64,000 nt of DNA from the NCBI RefSeq assembly GCF_006539185.1, contig NZ_BJMN01000020.1:62001-126000 (forward strand). The letters run 5' to 3'. The DNA is from Streptomyces gardneri (lineage in GTDB: Bacteria; Actinomycetota; Actinomycetes; Streptomycetales; Streptomycetaceae). Position numbers and translations under genes: made by a program. Below are positions 1-8,124 of the stretch, one piece after another. Every line of letters begins with the position of its first letter. The stretch's first letter is position 1. A model generated the notes under the pieces. The model searched no databases. It saw nothing but the letters and a program-made list of their open reading frames with translations, and had not been told where the DNA came from.

Positions 1-981
1 CACGTCTCGTTCGGCAACGTCTGGGGCCTGCTGGTCGACGGCGCGTTCAACCCCGGTCTGCCGGCGGCCGAGCCGTTCCCGATCCCGGTGCACTCCGGTG
101 ACATCCGGGTCGACGTGCAGTCCGCGCTCGCGATGCTCGCGCCCGTGTGGGGTCTCAAGCCGCTCCTCGACATCTCCGTCGAGCAGGCCCGCGACGACCT
201 CGCCCGCGCGGCCGTCATGGCCCTCTCGTACGTCGCCCAGTCCGCGCGCGGCCAGGGCATGCCGATGGTCCCGCAGAGCGAGATCGACAAGGCGCAGTCC
301 GTCGTCGAGCGGTTCATGATCCGCTGGCGCGGCGAGCCGGACCCGAAGCACGTCAAGGCCGTCGACGCCTACTGGACCTCCGCCGCCGAGCACGGCATGA
401 ACGCGTCCACGTTCACCGCCCGCGTCATCGCCTCCACCGGCGCCGACGTGGCCGCCGCGCTCTCCGGGGCCGTCGGCGCCATGTCCGGCCCGTTGCACGG
501 CGGCGCGCCCTCCCGCGTCCTCGGCATGATCGAGGAGATCGAGCGGACCGGCGACGCCACCGCATGGGTGAAGCAGGCCCTCGACAAGGGCGAGCGGCTC
601 ATGGGCTTCGGCCACCGCGTCTACCGCGCCGAGGACCCGCGCGCCCGCGTCCTGCGCCGGACCGCCAAGGAGCTGGACGCCCCGCGCTACGAGGTGGCCG
701 CCGCGCTGGAGAAGGCCGCCCTGGAGGAGCTCCACAACCGCCGCCCCGACCGGATCCTGGCGACGAACGTCGAGTTCTGGGCGGCCATCGTCCTCGACTT
801 CGCCGAGGTCCCTGCGCACATGTTCACGTCGATGTTCAGCTGCGCCCGTACGGCCGGCTGGTCGGCGCACATCCTGGAGCAGAAGCGCACCGGGCGGCTC
901 GTGCGTCCGTCGGCCCGCTACACGGGTCCCGGCCAGCGGGACCCGCGCGAGATCGAGGGGTACGCCGACATCGTCGGCTGA
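1..981 (+). CDS. Citrate synthase family protein, 3' part
   Basis: The reading frame is open from base 1, so the gene starts before the window; 326 codons plus the stop are visible. Citrate synthases condense acetyl-CoA (or propionyl-CoA) with oxaloacetate in the cytoplasm. Family hallmarks are in place: the active-site histidine segment GPLHGGAPSR, then GFGHRVY, and a C-terminal arginine-rich segment (SARYTGPGQRDPR). The length fits the second, shorter actinobacterial citrate synthase (CitA-like or 2-methylcitrate-synthase-like) rather than the large hexameric GltA, but sequence alone does not separate citrate from 2-methylcitrate activity. It converges on the oxygenase gene with only 17 nt between the stop codons. 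Confidence 0.93.
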   Translation, partial: HVSFGNVWGLLVDGAFNPGLPAAEPFPIPVHSGDIRVDVQSALAMLAPVWGLKPLLDISVEQARDDLARAAVMALSYVAQSARGQGMPMVPQSEIDKAQSVVERFMIRWRGEPDPKHVKAVDAYWTSAAEHGMNASTFTARVIASTGADVAAALSGAVGAMSGPLHGGAPSRVLGMIEEIERTGDATAWVKQALDKGERLMGFGHRVYRAEDPRARVLRRTAKELDAPRYEVAAALEKAALEELHNRRPDRILATNVEFWAAIVLDFAEVPAHMFTSMFSCARTAGWSAHILEQKRTGRLVRPSARYTGPGQRDPREIEGYADIVG

Positions 982-998
982 GCCCCCCGGGGCCTGTC

Positions 999-2114
999 CT
1001 AGGACGCCATCGCCGGGTACGTCTCCGGGTGCAGCAGCAGGTCCGCGTGGTGGCGGGCCGCCACCAGCGGGTGGGCCCGGAGCTTGCCCTTCAGTTCGTT
1101 GCGGCCGTACTCGGCGAACAGCGGGTTCGCCGGGTCGTCCGTGACGCCCGGGGCCGCGGAGGCGTACGGGAAGGTCAGCGGCGCGATCCGGGCGTCCAGG
1201 CGCGGGTTGTAGAAGAACGGCACGGAGTAGCGCTCCGTCGCCCCGGGCGGGGACACCACCCGGTGGTTCGTCGCGATCAGGTAGCCGTTCGTGGCCACTT
1301 CGAGGAGTTCGCCGAGGTTGACGACGAAGGCGCCCGGCAGCGGCGGCACGTCGTGGAACTCCCCGTCCTCCCGCTGGACCTGGAGCCCGCCGACCTGGTC
1401 CTGGAGCAGCAGCGTGAGGAAGCCGTAGTCCTTGTGCGCGCCGACACCCTGGTCGTCGCCCTCGCCGCTGCTGCCCGGGTAGCGCACCAGCTTGAGGTGC
1501 GGGTGGGCGCGCGGGCCGAAGATCCCGTCGTAGAAGTCCGCGGGCGCGCCGATCGAGGTCAGCAGCTCGTGCAGGAGTCGCTGGGCGACGCCGCTGAGCC
1601 GGTCGATCCAGTGCAGGGCGGCGGTCCGGAGCTCGGGGAGCGCCTCGGGCCACTGGTTGGGGCCTTCGAGCCACCAGTACGGGGCTTCCCAGGCCGCGGG
1701 GGCGTGCGCGGGGCGCTCGGCGCCGATGTCGAGCTGGTCGCGCCAGTCACGGGCGCCCGCGGTGCGCTCGTCGCCGATGCGGGTGTAGCCGCGGAAGTGC
1801 GGCGAGTTGATGTTGTCGAGGGCGAGCCGGTCGGCCTCGGGCAGTGCGAAGAAGGCGCGCATGGCGGAGGTGAGGGCCTGCGTCTCGGCCTCGCTCACGC
1901 CGTGCCCGACGAGCTGGAAGAAGCCGACGTCGTGGGCGGCGGAGTGGAGCTGGGCGTGGAGCAGGCGGCGGGCCTGGGGGCCCCGGTCGGCGGCGGAGAG
2001 GTCGACGATCGGGAGCTGTGAGGCGTACGAGGGGTGGATCCGCGAGCCGTCCACCGGCTCGTGCGAGCGCGCGCTGCGGGTCGACTGCTGGAGGGGGTAC
2101 GAGCTGCGATTCAT
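999..2114 (-). CDS. Isopenicillin N synthase-family Fe(II)/2-oxoglutarate oxygenase
   Basis: A cytoplasmic non-haem iron oxygenase of about 371 residues. The facial triad and co-substrate site are visible: H227 and D229 in GAHKDYG, H284 in TNHRVV, and the RxS motif (R295, S297) that binds 2-oxoglutarate. A DIOX_N-type segment (LPIVDLSAADRG) begins near residue 34. This plant-dioxygenase-like branch is common in Streptomyces core genomes; the substrate is unknown. The ATG at 2114 has no convincing Shine-Dalgarno and the first ~30 residues are not family-like, so the true start may be a GTG slightly downstream. A short ORF of the leader-peptide type lies about 140 nt upstream on the same strand, suggesting control by attenuation. 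Confidence 0.88.
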   Translation of the reverse strand: MNRSSYPLQQSTRSARSHEPVDGSRIHPSYASQLPIVDLSAADRGPQARRLLHAQLHSAAHDVGFFQLVGHGVSEAETQALTSAMRAFFALPEADRLALDNINSPHFRGYTRIGDERTAGARDWRDQLDIGAERPAHAPAAWEAPYWWLEGPNQWPEALPELRTAALHWIDRLSGVAQRLLHELLTSIGAPADFYDGIFGPRAHPHLKLVRYPGSSGEGDDQGVGAHKDYGFLTLLLQDQVGGLQVQREDGEFHDVPPLPGAFVVNLGELLEVATNGYLIATNHRVVSPPGATERYSVPFFYNPRLDARIAPLTFPYASAAPGVTDDPANPLFAEYGRNELKGKLRAHPLVAARHHADLLLHPETYPAMAS

Positions 2115-2253
2115 GGGTGCGTCCGCGGGGTGTACGGGGTGCCCGGGCGGCCGCCAGGGGTGGGGCGGGGGCCACGGGTGCCGGTCGGGCTTGGGCTCTG
2201 AACGAGGGACCCGGGGACCCGGGGGCGGAGTGTGGCGCCCGGAGGTCGGGGGG

Positions 2254-2328
2254 TCAGGCGGAGCGGCGACAGCTCATGCTCGTGACGCGGACGAAGTCCA
2301 CGTGGCGACGGCGTACGAGCGAAGGCAT
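2254..2328 (-). CDS. Short leader peptide (24 aa, RRRHVDFxRV type)
   Basis: A 24-codon ORF beginning MPSLVRRRHVDFVRV and ending SMSCRRSA. It matches the pattern R-R-H-[VI]-D-[FL]-x-R-V-x-S-x-x-C-R of the short 'putative leader peptides' found before sulfur-metabolism and other operons in Streptomyces (recalled from genome annotation, not searched). A TACGCT hexamer (plus-strand 2335-2340) lies 6 nt before the ATG, so the transcript is probably leaderless. It points toward the oxygenase gene, separated by 139 nt of GC-rich sequence. The single Cys followed by Arg near the end would be the sensing codon if this works as a ribosome-mediated attenuator. That role is inferred; the peptide pattern is seen. 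Confidence 0.6.
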   Translation of the reverse strand: MPSLVRRRHVDFVRVTSMSCRRSA

Positions 2329-2505
2329 GCGAACAGCGTACTGCGGCGGGCCGCTACGGGGTGTGGTCGGCGTCACGTCCCGGGCATCGGAACGTACGAG
2401 TTCCGGACTCTGGCCAAAACGGTGGGCGTGCGCGAAGATCACCGCCACGCATGTCACGCGCATGCCAACCTTCCCGTCGCAGCATCCCATCGCAGGAGGA
2501 TGTCC

Positions 2506-3549
2506 ATGACCCGCCGCACCCGCCGCACCTCGCGTGGCCTGGTCGCCGCGGCCGCCGTCGCCGGTACGGCCGCCGCCGCCCTGCTCCCCTCCCCGGGGGC
2601 CGTCGCGGCCACCCTGCCGCAGGCCCGGGTCTTCATGGTGAACCCGGTGCAGTCCTCCGGCGACCAGTCCCTCGCCGACCACAAGGACGCGGCGAGCGAC
2701 GTGCCCGCCTCCGCCTACGCCACCGTCACGCTCCGGAACCTCGACGCGAGCGGAGGCCTGTCCGGGAAGTGGGCGGCCGTCCGCTCCGAGACGGGCAAGC
2801 CCGCCAAGGTCGCCGACGCCACCACGTACAACCGCTCGGACGACCAGTTCGAGCAGGTCATGGCGTACTTCTGGGTCAACGAGGCCCAGGAGTACCTCCA
2901 GGGTCTCGGCTTCGGCACCGAGCTGCCCGGGGCGAACGACCGCGTGCAGCCGGTCCGGCTCAACCAGTGGGGCGCCGACAACTCCTTCTTCACCGACAAG
3001 AAGGACGAGATCCGCTTCGGCAAGGGCGGTGTCGACGACGCCGAGGACGCCGACGTCATCGTCCACGAGTACGGCCACGCCGTGCACGACGCCCAGGTGC
3101 CCGGCTTCGGCACGAACGCCGAGTCCGGCGCGATCGGCGAGGCCTTCGGCGACTACCTCGCCGTCGCGGTCGGCACGCACGCGGCCACGAAGTACGGCTG
3201 GCCGCTGAAGGCCGACGCGGCCTGCGTGGCCGACTGGGACGCCACCGGCTACAGCGAGGCGCCGCACTGCCTGCGCCGGATCGACGGGACGAAGACGTAC
3301 GCGGACCGCGAGGGCGAGGTCCACGCCGACGGCGAGATCTGGTCCCGTGCGCTCCTCGACATCCGCACCTCGCTCGGCGCCAGGACCGCCGACCGGATCA
3401 TCGTCAACGCCCAGTTCGGCTTCGCCCCCGACACGAGCTTCGAGGCCGCGGCCAAGACGACGATCGCGACGGCGCAGAAGATGTACGGCACGGCGGCGGC
3501 GGGCGCCGTACGCGACGCCTTCCGGGCGCGCGCGATCCCGGGCGTCTAG
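2506..3549 (+). CDS. Secreted gluzincin-type zinc metalloprotease
   Basis: A 347-residue exported protease. An Arg-rich n-region (MTRRTRRTSR), a hydrophobic stretch and an Ala-rich cleavage region near residue 35 form a Sec or Tat signal peptide. The zinc site is HEYGH (H187, E188, H191); E212 in GEAFGDYLA is the expected third ligand of gluzincins, as in the M4/M36 clans. Such proteins are often annotated as M36-like or simply as metallopeptidases. The ATG at 2506 is preceded by AGGAGG with good spacing; another in-frame ATG at 2500 sits inside that Shine-Dalgarno and is unlikely. The gene is monocistronic and converges on the TetR gene across a small stem-loop. Confidence 0.85.
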   Translation: MTRRTRRTSRGLVAAAAVAGTAAAALLPSPGAVAATLPQARVFMVNPVQSSGDQSLADHKDAASDVPASAYATVTLRNLDASGGLSGKWAAVRSETGKPAKVADATTYNRSDDQFEQVMAYFWVNEAQEYLQGLGFGTELPGANDRVQPVRLNQWGADNSFFTDKKDEIRFGKGGVDDAEDADVIVHEYGHAVHDAQVPGFGTNAESGAIGEAFGDYLAVAVGTHAATKYGWPLKADAACVADWDATGYSEAPHCLRRIDGTKTYADREGEVHADGEIWSRALLDIRTSLGARTADRIIVNAQFGFAPDTSFEAAAKTTIATAQKMYGTAAAGAVRDAFRARAIPGV

Positions 3550-3565
3550 GCCGGACAGGGCCTAG
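3546..3565. terminator. Stem-loop between convergent stops
   Basis: CTAGGCC (3546-3552) and GGCCTAG (3559-3565) form a 7-bp stem with a 6-nt loop. It overlaps the stop codons of both the protease and the TetR gene. It has no T-run, as is usual in Streptomyces, so it is a candidate bidirectional terminator only. Confidence 0.5.
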
Positions 3566-4179
3566 TCGCTCAGCGCCTCGTTCACCAGCCGCGCCCACTG
3601 GGCCACCACCCGTTCCCGGCGGGCGCGGTCGTCCGTCAGGAGGGTGGCGAGGCCCAGGCCGCGGGCCATGTCCAGGAGGCCCTGGACCGTTTCGCGGACG
3701 CCGGGGCGGGACTCGTCGGCGCCCAGGACCTCGACGGCGATCCGGTGGGACTCGCGGCCGACGCGGGCCTCCAGCTCGGTGACCCGGTCCCGGAGCTGGG
3801 CCTCGTCGGAGGCCGCGACCCAGAGGTGGAGCGCGGCCCGGAAGAGCGGCCCGGTGTAGAGGTCGACGAGAGCCTCGACGGCCTGTTCGCGGGTGTCCGT
3901 ACGGAGCGTCCGCAGAGCCTGCGAGCGCTCCTCGGCGACGTACTCGACGGCCGCCGTGAAGAGATCCTCGCGGGTCGGGAAGTGGTGCTGGGCCGCGCCC
4001 CGGGAGACGCCGGCCCGTTCGGCGACGACGGCGACCGTGGAACCCGCCCAGCCGCGCTCGGCCAGACAGGCCACCGCGGCCTCCAGGAGCCGCTGCCGGG
4101 TGGCGCGGCTCCTGTCCTGCTTGGGGTTCCGGTCCGGCTTGGGATTCCGGTCCGGCCTGGGCGCGGTCAAAGCCGCCAT
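3562..4179 (-). CDS. TetR-family repressor of the acyl-CoA operons
   Basis: A 205-residue DNA-binding regulator. The helix-turn-helix lies at about residues 25-70 (RQRLLEAAVACLAERGW ... GVSRGAAQHHFPTREDLF), followed by a ligand-binding C-terminal domain. The start overlaps the end of the enoyl-CoA hydratase gene by 13 nt, so it is the last gene of the CoA ligase / hydratase / TetR operon. The N-terminus contains a short duplication (PDRNPK twice) ahead of the HTH. Fatty-acid and phenylacetate regulators of this family sense acyl-CoAs. Here the palindromes at 6561-6582 and 18194-18216 are the obvious candidate operators, giving self-control plus control of the carboxylase operon. That regulon is inferred. 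I recall a similar role for AccR of S. avermitilis but have not compared sequences. Confidence 0.85.
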   Translation of the reverse strand: MAALTAPRPDRNPKPDRNPKQDRSRATRQRLLEAAVACLAERGWAGSTVAVVAERAGVSRGAAQHHFPTREDLFTAAVEYVAEERSQALRTLRTDTREQAVEALVDLYTGPLFRAALHLWVAASDEAQLRDRVTELEARVGRESHRIAVEVLGADESRPGVRETVQGLLDMARGLGLATLLTDDRARRERVVAQWARLVNEALSD

Positions 4180-4889
4180 TCGGGGTCCCGTCGTTCGAGG
4201 AAGGCCGTCATCCCTTCGCGCGCCTCGGCGGAGGCGAAGAGCGTGGCCGACCTCTGCACCAGGTCCTCCGCGTCGCGTTCGAAGGTCTCCAGGACTCTAG
4301 CGGTGACCAGCCGTTTCGCTTCCCGGAGGCCTTGCGGGGAGCCCGCGCGGAGGCCGTCGAGGATGCCGGGGAGGGCCTCGGCCCCGGCCGTGACGAGGCC
4401 CATCGCGACGGCCTCCGGCACGCCGAACCGCTCCCCCGTCAGGTAGTAGCGGGCCGCCGCGCGCTGGTCGAGCTTCGGGAGGAGGGTGAGGGAGATGACG
4501 GCGGGCGCGACCCCGATGCGTACCTCGGTCAGCGCGAAGTCCGCCGCCTCCCCCGCCACCACGACGTCGCACGCCCCGAGGAGGCCGAGTCCGCCGGCCC
4601 GGACGTGCCCGGTGACATGGCCGACGACCGGTTTGGGCAGTTCGACGAGCTGCCGGAGCAGGTCCACGAAGGCGTACGGGCTGGGCGGGGCCTTCAGGTC
4701 GGCACCCGCGCTGAAGGTGCCGCCGGTGTGGGTGAGGACCACCGCCCGGACCGCCGGGTCCTTGCCGCAGGCGGTGAGGGCGTCGGCGAGCTCGGTGACG
4801 AGGTGGGTGGAGAGGGCGTTGCGGGTGGCCGGGGAGTCGAGGGCCAGGGTGGTGACGCCCCGCTCCTCGGTGATGTCGACCAGGGTCAT
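4167..4889 (-). CDS. Enoyl-CoA hydratase/isomerase family protein
   Basis: A 240-residue crotonase-fold enzyme. The two oxyanion-hole segments are visible: GGTFSAGADLK near residue 55 and GHVRAGGLGLLGACD near residue 100. The acidic position of the active site falls in ADFALTEVRIGV. It probably hydrates 2-enoyl-CoA thioesters made after CoA activation by the neighbouring ligase. The start ATG overlaps the ligase stop (ATGA), so the two are translationally coupled, and the 3' end overlaps the TetR gene. Some crotonases of this size act as isomerases or hydrolases, so the exact reaction is not settled. Confidence 0.88.
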   Translation of the reverse strand: MTLVDITEERGVTTLALDSPATRNALSTHLVTELADALTACGKDPAVRAVVLTHTGGTFSAGADLKAPPSPYAFVDLLRQLVELPKPVVGHVTGHVRAGGLGLLGACDVVVAGEAADFALTEVRIGVAPAVISLTLLPKLDQRAAARYYLTGERFGVPEAVAMGLVTAGAEALPGILDGLRAGSPQGLREAKRLVTARVLETFERDAEDLVQRSATLFASAEAREGMTAFLERRDPEWRL

Positions 4890-6463
4890 GCGCGGTCCCT
4901 CAATTCTCTGCGGAGGATCTTGCCGGACACCGCCCGCGGGATGCTCTCGACGAACTCCACGCCGCGGACCTTCTTGTACGGGGCGACCCGGGCGGCGACG
5001 TGCGCCATGACGTCCTCGGCGGTCAGGCCGGGCGCCGCGGGCTGGCGTACGACGAAGGCCTTGGGGGTCTCGGTGCCCTCGGCGTCGGTGACGCCGATGA
5101 CGGCGGCGTCGGCGACGCCCTCGTGGGTCAGGAGGAGCGCCTCGAGTTCGGCGGGGGCGACCTGGAAGCCCTTGTACTTGATGAGCTCCTTGACCCGGTC
5201 GACGACGAACAGCCAGCCGTCGGCGTCGACGCGTCCGATGTCGCCGGTGTGGACCCAGCCGTCGCCGTCGATCATCGCGGCGGTGGCCTCGGGCCGCCCC
5301 AGGTACCCCTTCATGACCTGCGGCCCCCGGATGGCGACCTCGCCCGCCTCGCCGGGCGCCGCGTCCTTCGCGGGGTCGTCGAGCGAGAGGATCCGCAGCT
5401 CGGTGGAGGGCAGCAGCTTGCCGACGGTGCCGGGCGGGGGGTTCACCGCGTCGAGCGGGGTGACGTGGGTGCCCGGGGAGAGCTCCGTCATGCCGTACGC
5501 CTGGCGGACCGGCGGCAGCCCGAGCCGGGCCGAACAGGTCTCGGCGAGGGCCGCGTCGAGCGGGGCGGCGGAGCTGACGATGTACTCCAGGGACGACAGG
5601 TCGTAGTCGGCGACGGCCGGGTGCTTGGCGAGGGCCAGGATGATCGGCGGGGCGACGTACAGGCCGTTGATGCGGTGCTTCTGGATCGCCCCGAGGAAGG
5701 TGTCGAGGTCGAAGCGGGGCAGGACGACGACGGTGGCGCCCTGGCGGAGCGGGGCGTTCATGAGGGCCGTCAGGCCGTAGATGTGGAAGAAGGGCAGGAC
5801 CGCGAGGATGCGGTCACCCGGGCCCATCGGGACCAGCGGGGCCAACTGCGTGAGGTTGGTGGCGATCGACGTGTGCGTGAGCATCACGCCCTTGGGGACG
5901 CCGGTGGTGCCGGAGGAGTACGGCAGGGCCGCCACGTCCTCGTCGGGGTCGATCGGCGGTTCCGGGACGGGGCCGGTGGAGGCCAGGAAGGACTGGAGCG
6001 ACCGGATGCCTTCGCCCTCCGGCGCCTGGTCGCAGACGAATATCTCCTCGATGCCGCCCGCGAGTTCGGCCGCGGCGCGGGCCGCCGGAAGCAGCGGTGA
6101 GACGGTGACGATCCAGCGCGCGGAGGAGTCGCGGAGCTGTTTGGCGAACTCCTCGGGCGTGGCGAGCGGATGCACGGTGGTGACGGAGGCGCCCGCGCGC
6201 GTCGCGGCGTAGAACGCGACCGGGAAGAGCACGGTGTTGGGGCTGTGCAGCGCGAGCACGTCCCCCTTGCGCACCCCGGCCTCGGCGAGCCCGGCGGCGA
6301 CCCGCCGATGGAAGGCGTCGACCTGCCCGTACGTGAGGGTGAACTCCCCTGCTCCGTCGATCAGTGCGGGTGTGTCACCTCGCTCTGCTGCGCCGCCGAG
6401 CACCGCGTCGTGGATCGGCAGGGAGACGGTCGGAACGGCCTCGTACTCGCTGTGGAACACCAT
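4886..6463 (-). CDS. 4-coumarate/cinnamate-CoA ligase-like acyl-CoA synthetase
   Basis: A 525-residue ANL-superfamily enzyme that activates a carboxylic acid with ATP and joins it to CoA. Motifs in order: YSSGTTGVPKGVMLTH (P-loop A3), AYGMTELSPG (A5), GWLFVVDRVKELIKYKGFQV (A8 hinge) and the catalytic lysine in SGKILRREL near the C-terminus. The ATG at 6463 follows AGGGGGC with good spacing; an in-frame upstream extension to 6562 is not family-like. From memory it corresponds to the S. coelicolor cinnamate/4-coumarate:CoA ligase ScCCL (SCO4383), which accepts aromatic acids. It is first in the operon with the hydratase and TetR genes, and the palindromic operator lies about 100 nt upstream. 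Confidence 0.9.
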   Translation of the reverse strand: MVFHSEYEAVPTVSLPIHDAVLGGAAERGDTPALIDGAGEFTLTYGQVDAFHRRVAAGLAEAGVRKGDVLALHSPNTVLFPVAFYAATRAGASVTTVHPLATPEEFAKQLRDSSARWIVTVSPLLPAARAAAELAGGIEEIFVCDQAPEGEGIRSLQSFLASTGPVPEPPIDPDEDVAALPYSSGTTGVPKGVMLTHTSIATNLTQLAPLVPMGPGDRILAVLPFFHIYGLTALMNAPLRQGATVVVLPRFDLDTFLGAIQKHRINGLYVAPPIILALAKHPAVADYDLSSLEYIVSSAAPLDAALAETCSARLGLPPVRQAYGMTELSPGTHVTPLDAVNPPPGTVGKLLPSTELRILSLDDPAKDAAPGEAGEVAIRGPQVMKGYLGRPEATAAMIDGDGWVHTGDIGRVDADGWLFVVDRVKELIKYKGFQVAPAELEALLLTHEGVADAAVIGVTDAEGTETPKAFVVRQPAAPGLTAEDVMAHVAARVAPYKKVRGVEFVESIPRAVSGKILRRELRDRA

Positions 6464-6560
6464 GCAAGCCCCCTGGAGAGGTGGGAGAGGTGGAAGGTGG
6501 TCGCCAGGATCGCGTGTGTCGGTACGACTTGGGGAGACCTTGTCAGCACTCCATCGAAAC

Positions 6561-6582
6561 AATCAAGCACGCATGCATGATT
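6561..6582. promoter_or_regulatory. Imperfect palindromic operator of the CoA ligase operon
   Basis: A 22-bp dyad with arms AATCAAGCAC and GCATGATT; 18 of 22 positions are self-complementary. It lies about 100 nt before the CoA ligase start. A near-copy occurs at 18194-18216 before the carboxylase operon (15 of the first 18 bases match). It is a likely TetR operator for the regulator at 3562-4179. Confidence 0.65.
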
Positions 6583-6624
6583 TTCGGGAAGAACGTCGGC
6601 CGACGGGATCGGGTCCCCTTCGGC

Positions 6625-7596
6625 TCAGGACGGGTCCTCGTAACGGGCGACGATCGCCGCGGCCCGGTCCCGCAGTGCGACCCTCAACGACCGCGGGGCC
6701 AGGGCCTCCACGTCCGTGCCGAGCTGCCACAGCGCCCATTCGGCATGCCACGCGTCCTGATAGGTCAGCTCAAGACGCAGCCCGCCGTCCTCGTCGGGTT
6801 CCTCCGCGCGGACGGCCACCGCGGTGTCCAGCAGGTCCTCCCGGCGCGCCGGGTTCACCCGCACCAGCACGGTGATGTGGCCGTCGGCGAGGAACCGCGC
6901 GGAGCGTTCCCGCCAGATCCGGTCCAGATCGACCCGGTTCGGCCGCTGCGCCGCTTCGGGGAGCTCCTCGGCGGCCACCACCCGCGACAGCCGGTAGGTG
7001 CGGTCCTCGCCCGCTCTCGTGGCCAGCAGGTAGCCCCGGTCCCTGACGGTGACGAGACCGATCGGGTCCACCGTGCGCCACTGCGGCGCCTGTCCCGCGG
7101 CCGCGTAGTGGATGCGCAGCTTGTGCCCGGCGAGCACCGCGCGCCGGACCTCGGTCATGACGGCGTCGGGCACCTCGTCGGTGACCGGCCGCCGGGAGAG
7201 CAGGTCGGTCTCCGGGTCGACGAGGAAACGCCGGGCCGCGTCGCTCGCGGTGGCCAGCCGGCTCTCGGGCAGCGCGTCGACCACCTTGCGCACGGCGGAG
7301 GCGAGCGCCGAGCCGAGGCCGAGCACCTGCTCGCCGCGCCCCGATCCGGCGGTCAGCAGGGCGAGGGCCTCGTCGTGGTTCAGCCCGGTGAGCTCGGTCC
7401 GGAAGCCGGGCAGCAGGGAGAAGCCCCCGTGCCGGCCGCGCTCGGCGTAGACCGGGACGCCCGCCACGGACAGCGCCTCGATGTCGCGCAGCACGGTTCG
7501 GGTGGACACCTCCAGCTCGCGGGCGAGCGTGTCCGCGGTCAACCGGCCGTGCCGGCGCAGCAGGAGCACCAGGGAGACCAGCCGATCGGCGCGCAT
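6625..7596 (-). CDS. WYL-domain transcriptional regulator (YafY/PafBC type)
   Basis: A 323-residue DNA-binding protein. An N-terminal winged HTH_11 domain (about residues 1-60: RLVSLVLLLRRHGRLTADTL ... RDIEALS) is followed by a WYL domain (about 140-215, with LRIHYAAAG and WRTVDPIGLV) and a C-terminal WCX extension. WYL regulators sense nucleic-acid or small-molecule ligands. It is divergent from the RidA gene, the start codons being 109 nt apart, which suggests that it controls that gene. No clear operator was seen in the gap. Confidence 0.87.
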   Translation of the reverse strand: MRADRLVSLVLLLRRHGRLTADTLARELEVSTRTVLRDIEALSVAGVPVYAERGRHGGFSLLPGFRTELTGLNHDEALALLTAGSGRGEQVLGLGSALASAVRKVVDALPESRLATASDAARRFLVDPETDLLSRRPVTDEVPDAVMTEVRRAVLAGHKLRIHYAAAGQAPQWRTVDPIGLVTVRDRGYLLATRAGEDRTYRLSRVVAAEELPEAAQRPNRVDLDRIWRERSARFLADGHITVLVRVNPARREDLLDTAVAVRAEEPDEDGGLRLELTYQDAWHAEWALWQLGTDVEALAPRSLRVALRDRAAAIVARYEDPS

Positions 7597-7705
7597 GCGA
7601 AAAAGCTAACGGAATACATGACGGAGGGTGTCGTGATTTACCGGAAGGCTCACCGGAGGAAGCGAAAGAACCCGAGAACCCGAGAAGCAAATGGAGTCGA
7701 CCGAC

Positions 7706-8107
7706 ATGGCGATGGAGCGAACGGCGATCAACCCGGTGACGTGGTCCCTGGAGATGGGGTTCAACCAGGGCGAGCTCGTCTCCGGGCACACCCGAACCCT
7801 GTACGTCTCCGGGCAGACCGCGATGAGCGCCGAGGGCAAGCCCCTGCACGAGGGCGACATGGCGGCGCAGTTGGCCCTGAGCGTCGAGAACCTGGAGGCG
7901 GTGCTCGCCGAGGCCGGCATGACCCTCGCGAACCTCGTCCGTCTCAACGTCTACACGACCGACGTCGACGGGCTGTTCCCGCACTACGGCGTGCTCGCGG
8001 GACGGCTGGGCGCCGCCGGCGCGGCACCCGCGACCACGATGCTCGGGGTCGTCCGGCTGGCGATTCCCGGGCAGTTGATCGAACTGGAGGGAACGGCCGT
8101 CGGGTGA
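7706..8107 (+). CDS. RidA-family protein
   Basis: A small (about 133 residues) YjgF/YER057c/UK114-family protein. RidA proteins hydrolyse reactive enamine/imine intermediates of amino-acid metabolism as cytoplasmic trimers; this subgroup (start MAMERTAINPVTW) lacks a defined substrate. Typical segments are visible: LYVSGQTAMSAEGKPLHEGD and LANLVRLNVYTTDV. Candidate ATG starts are at 7691, 7706 and 7712; 7706 is preferred because a GGAG lies 9 nt upstream and the family usually begins near MERTA. It is probably controlled by the divergent WYL regulator. Confidence 0.85.
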   Translation: MAMERTAINPVTWSLEMGFNQGELVSGHTRTLYVSGQTAMSAEGKPLHEGDMAAQLALSVENLEAVLAEAGMTLANLVRLNVYTTDVDGLFPHYGVLAGRLGAAGAAPATTMLGVVRLAIPGQLIELEGTAVG

Positions 8108-8124
8108 GCGGCTAGCCTGCGCGC

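Noticed and set aside
147..2021. Long open frame of 624 codons on the plus strand over the citrate synthase and oxygenase genes
   Set aside because: Arg/Gly/Pro-rich shadow frame caused by high GC; no domains, and it runs through two well-supported genes.
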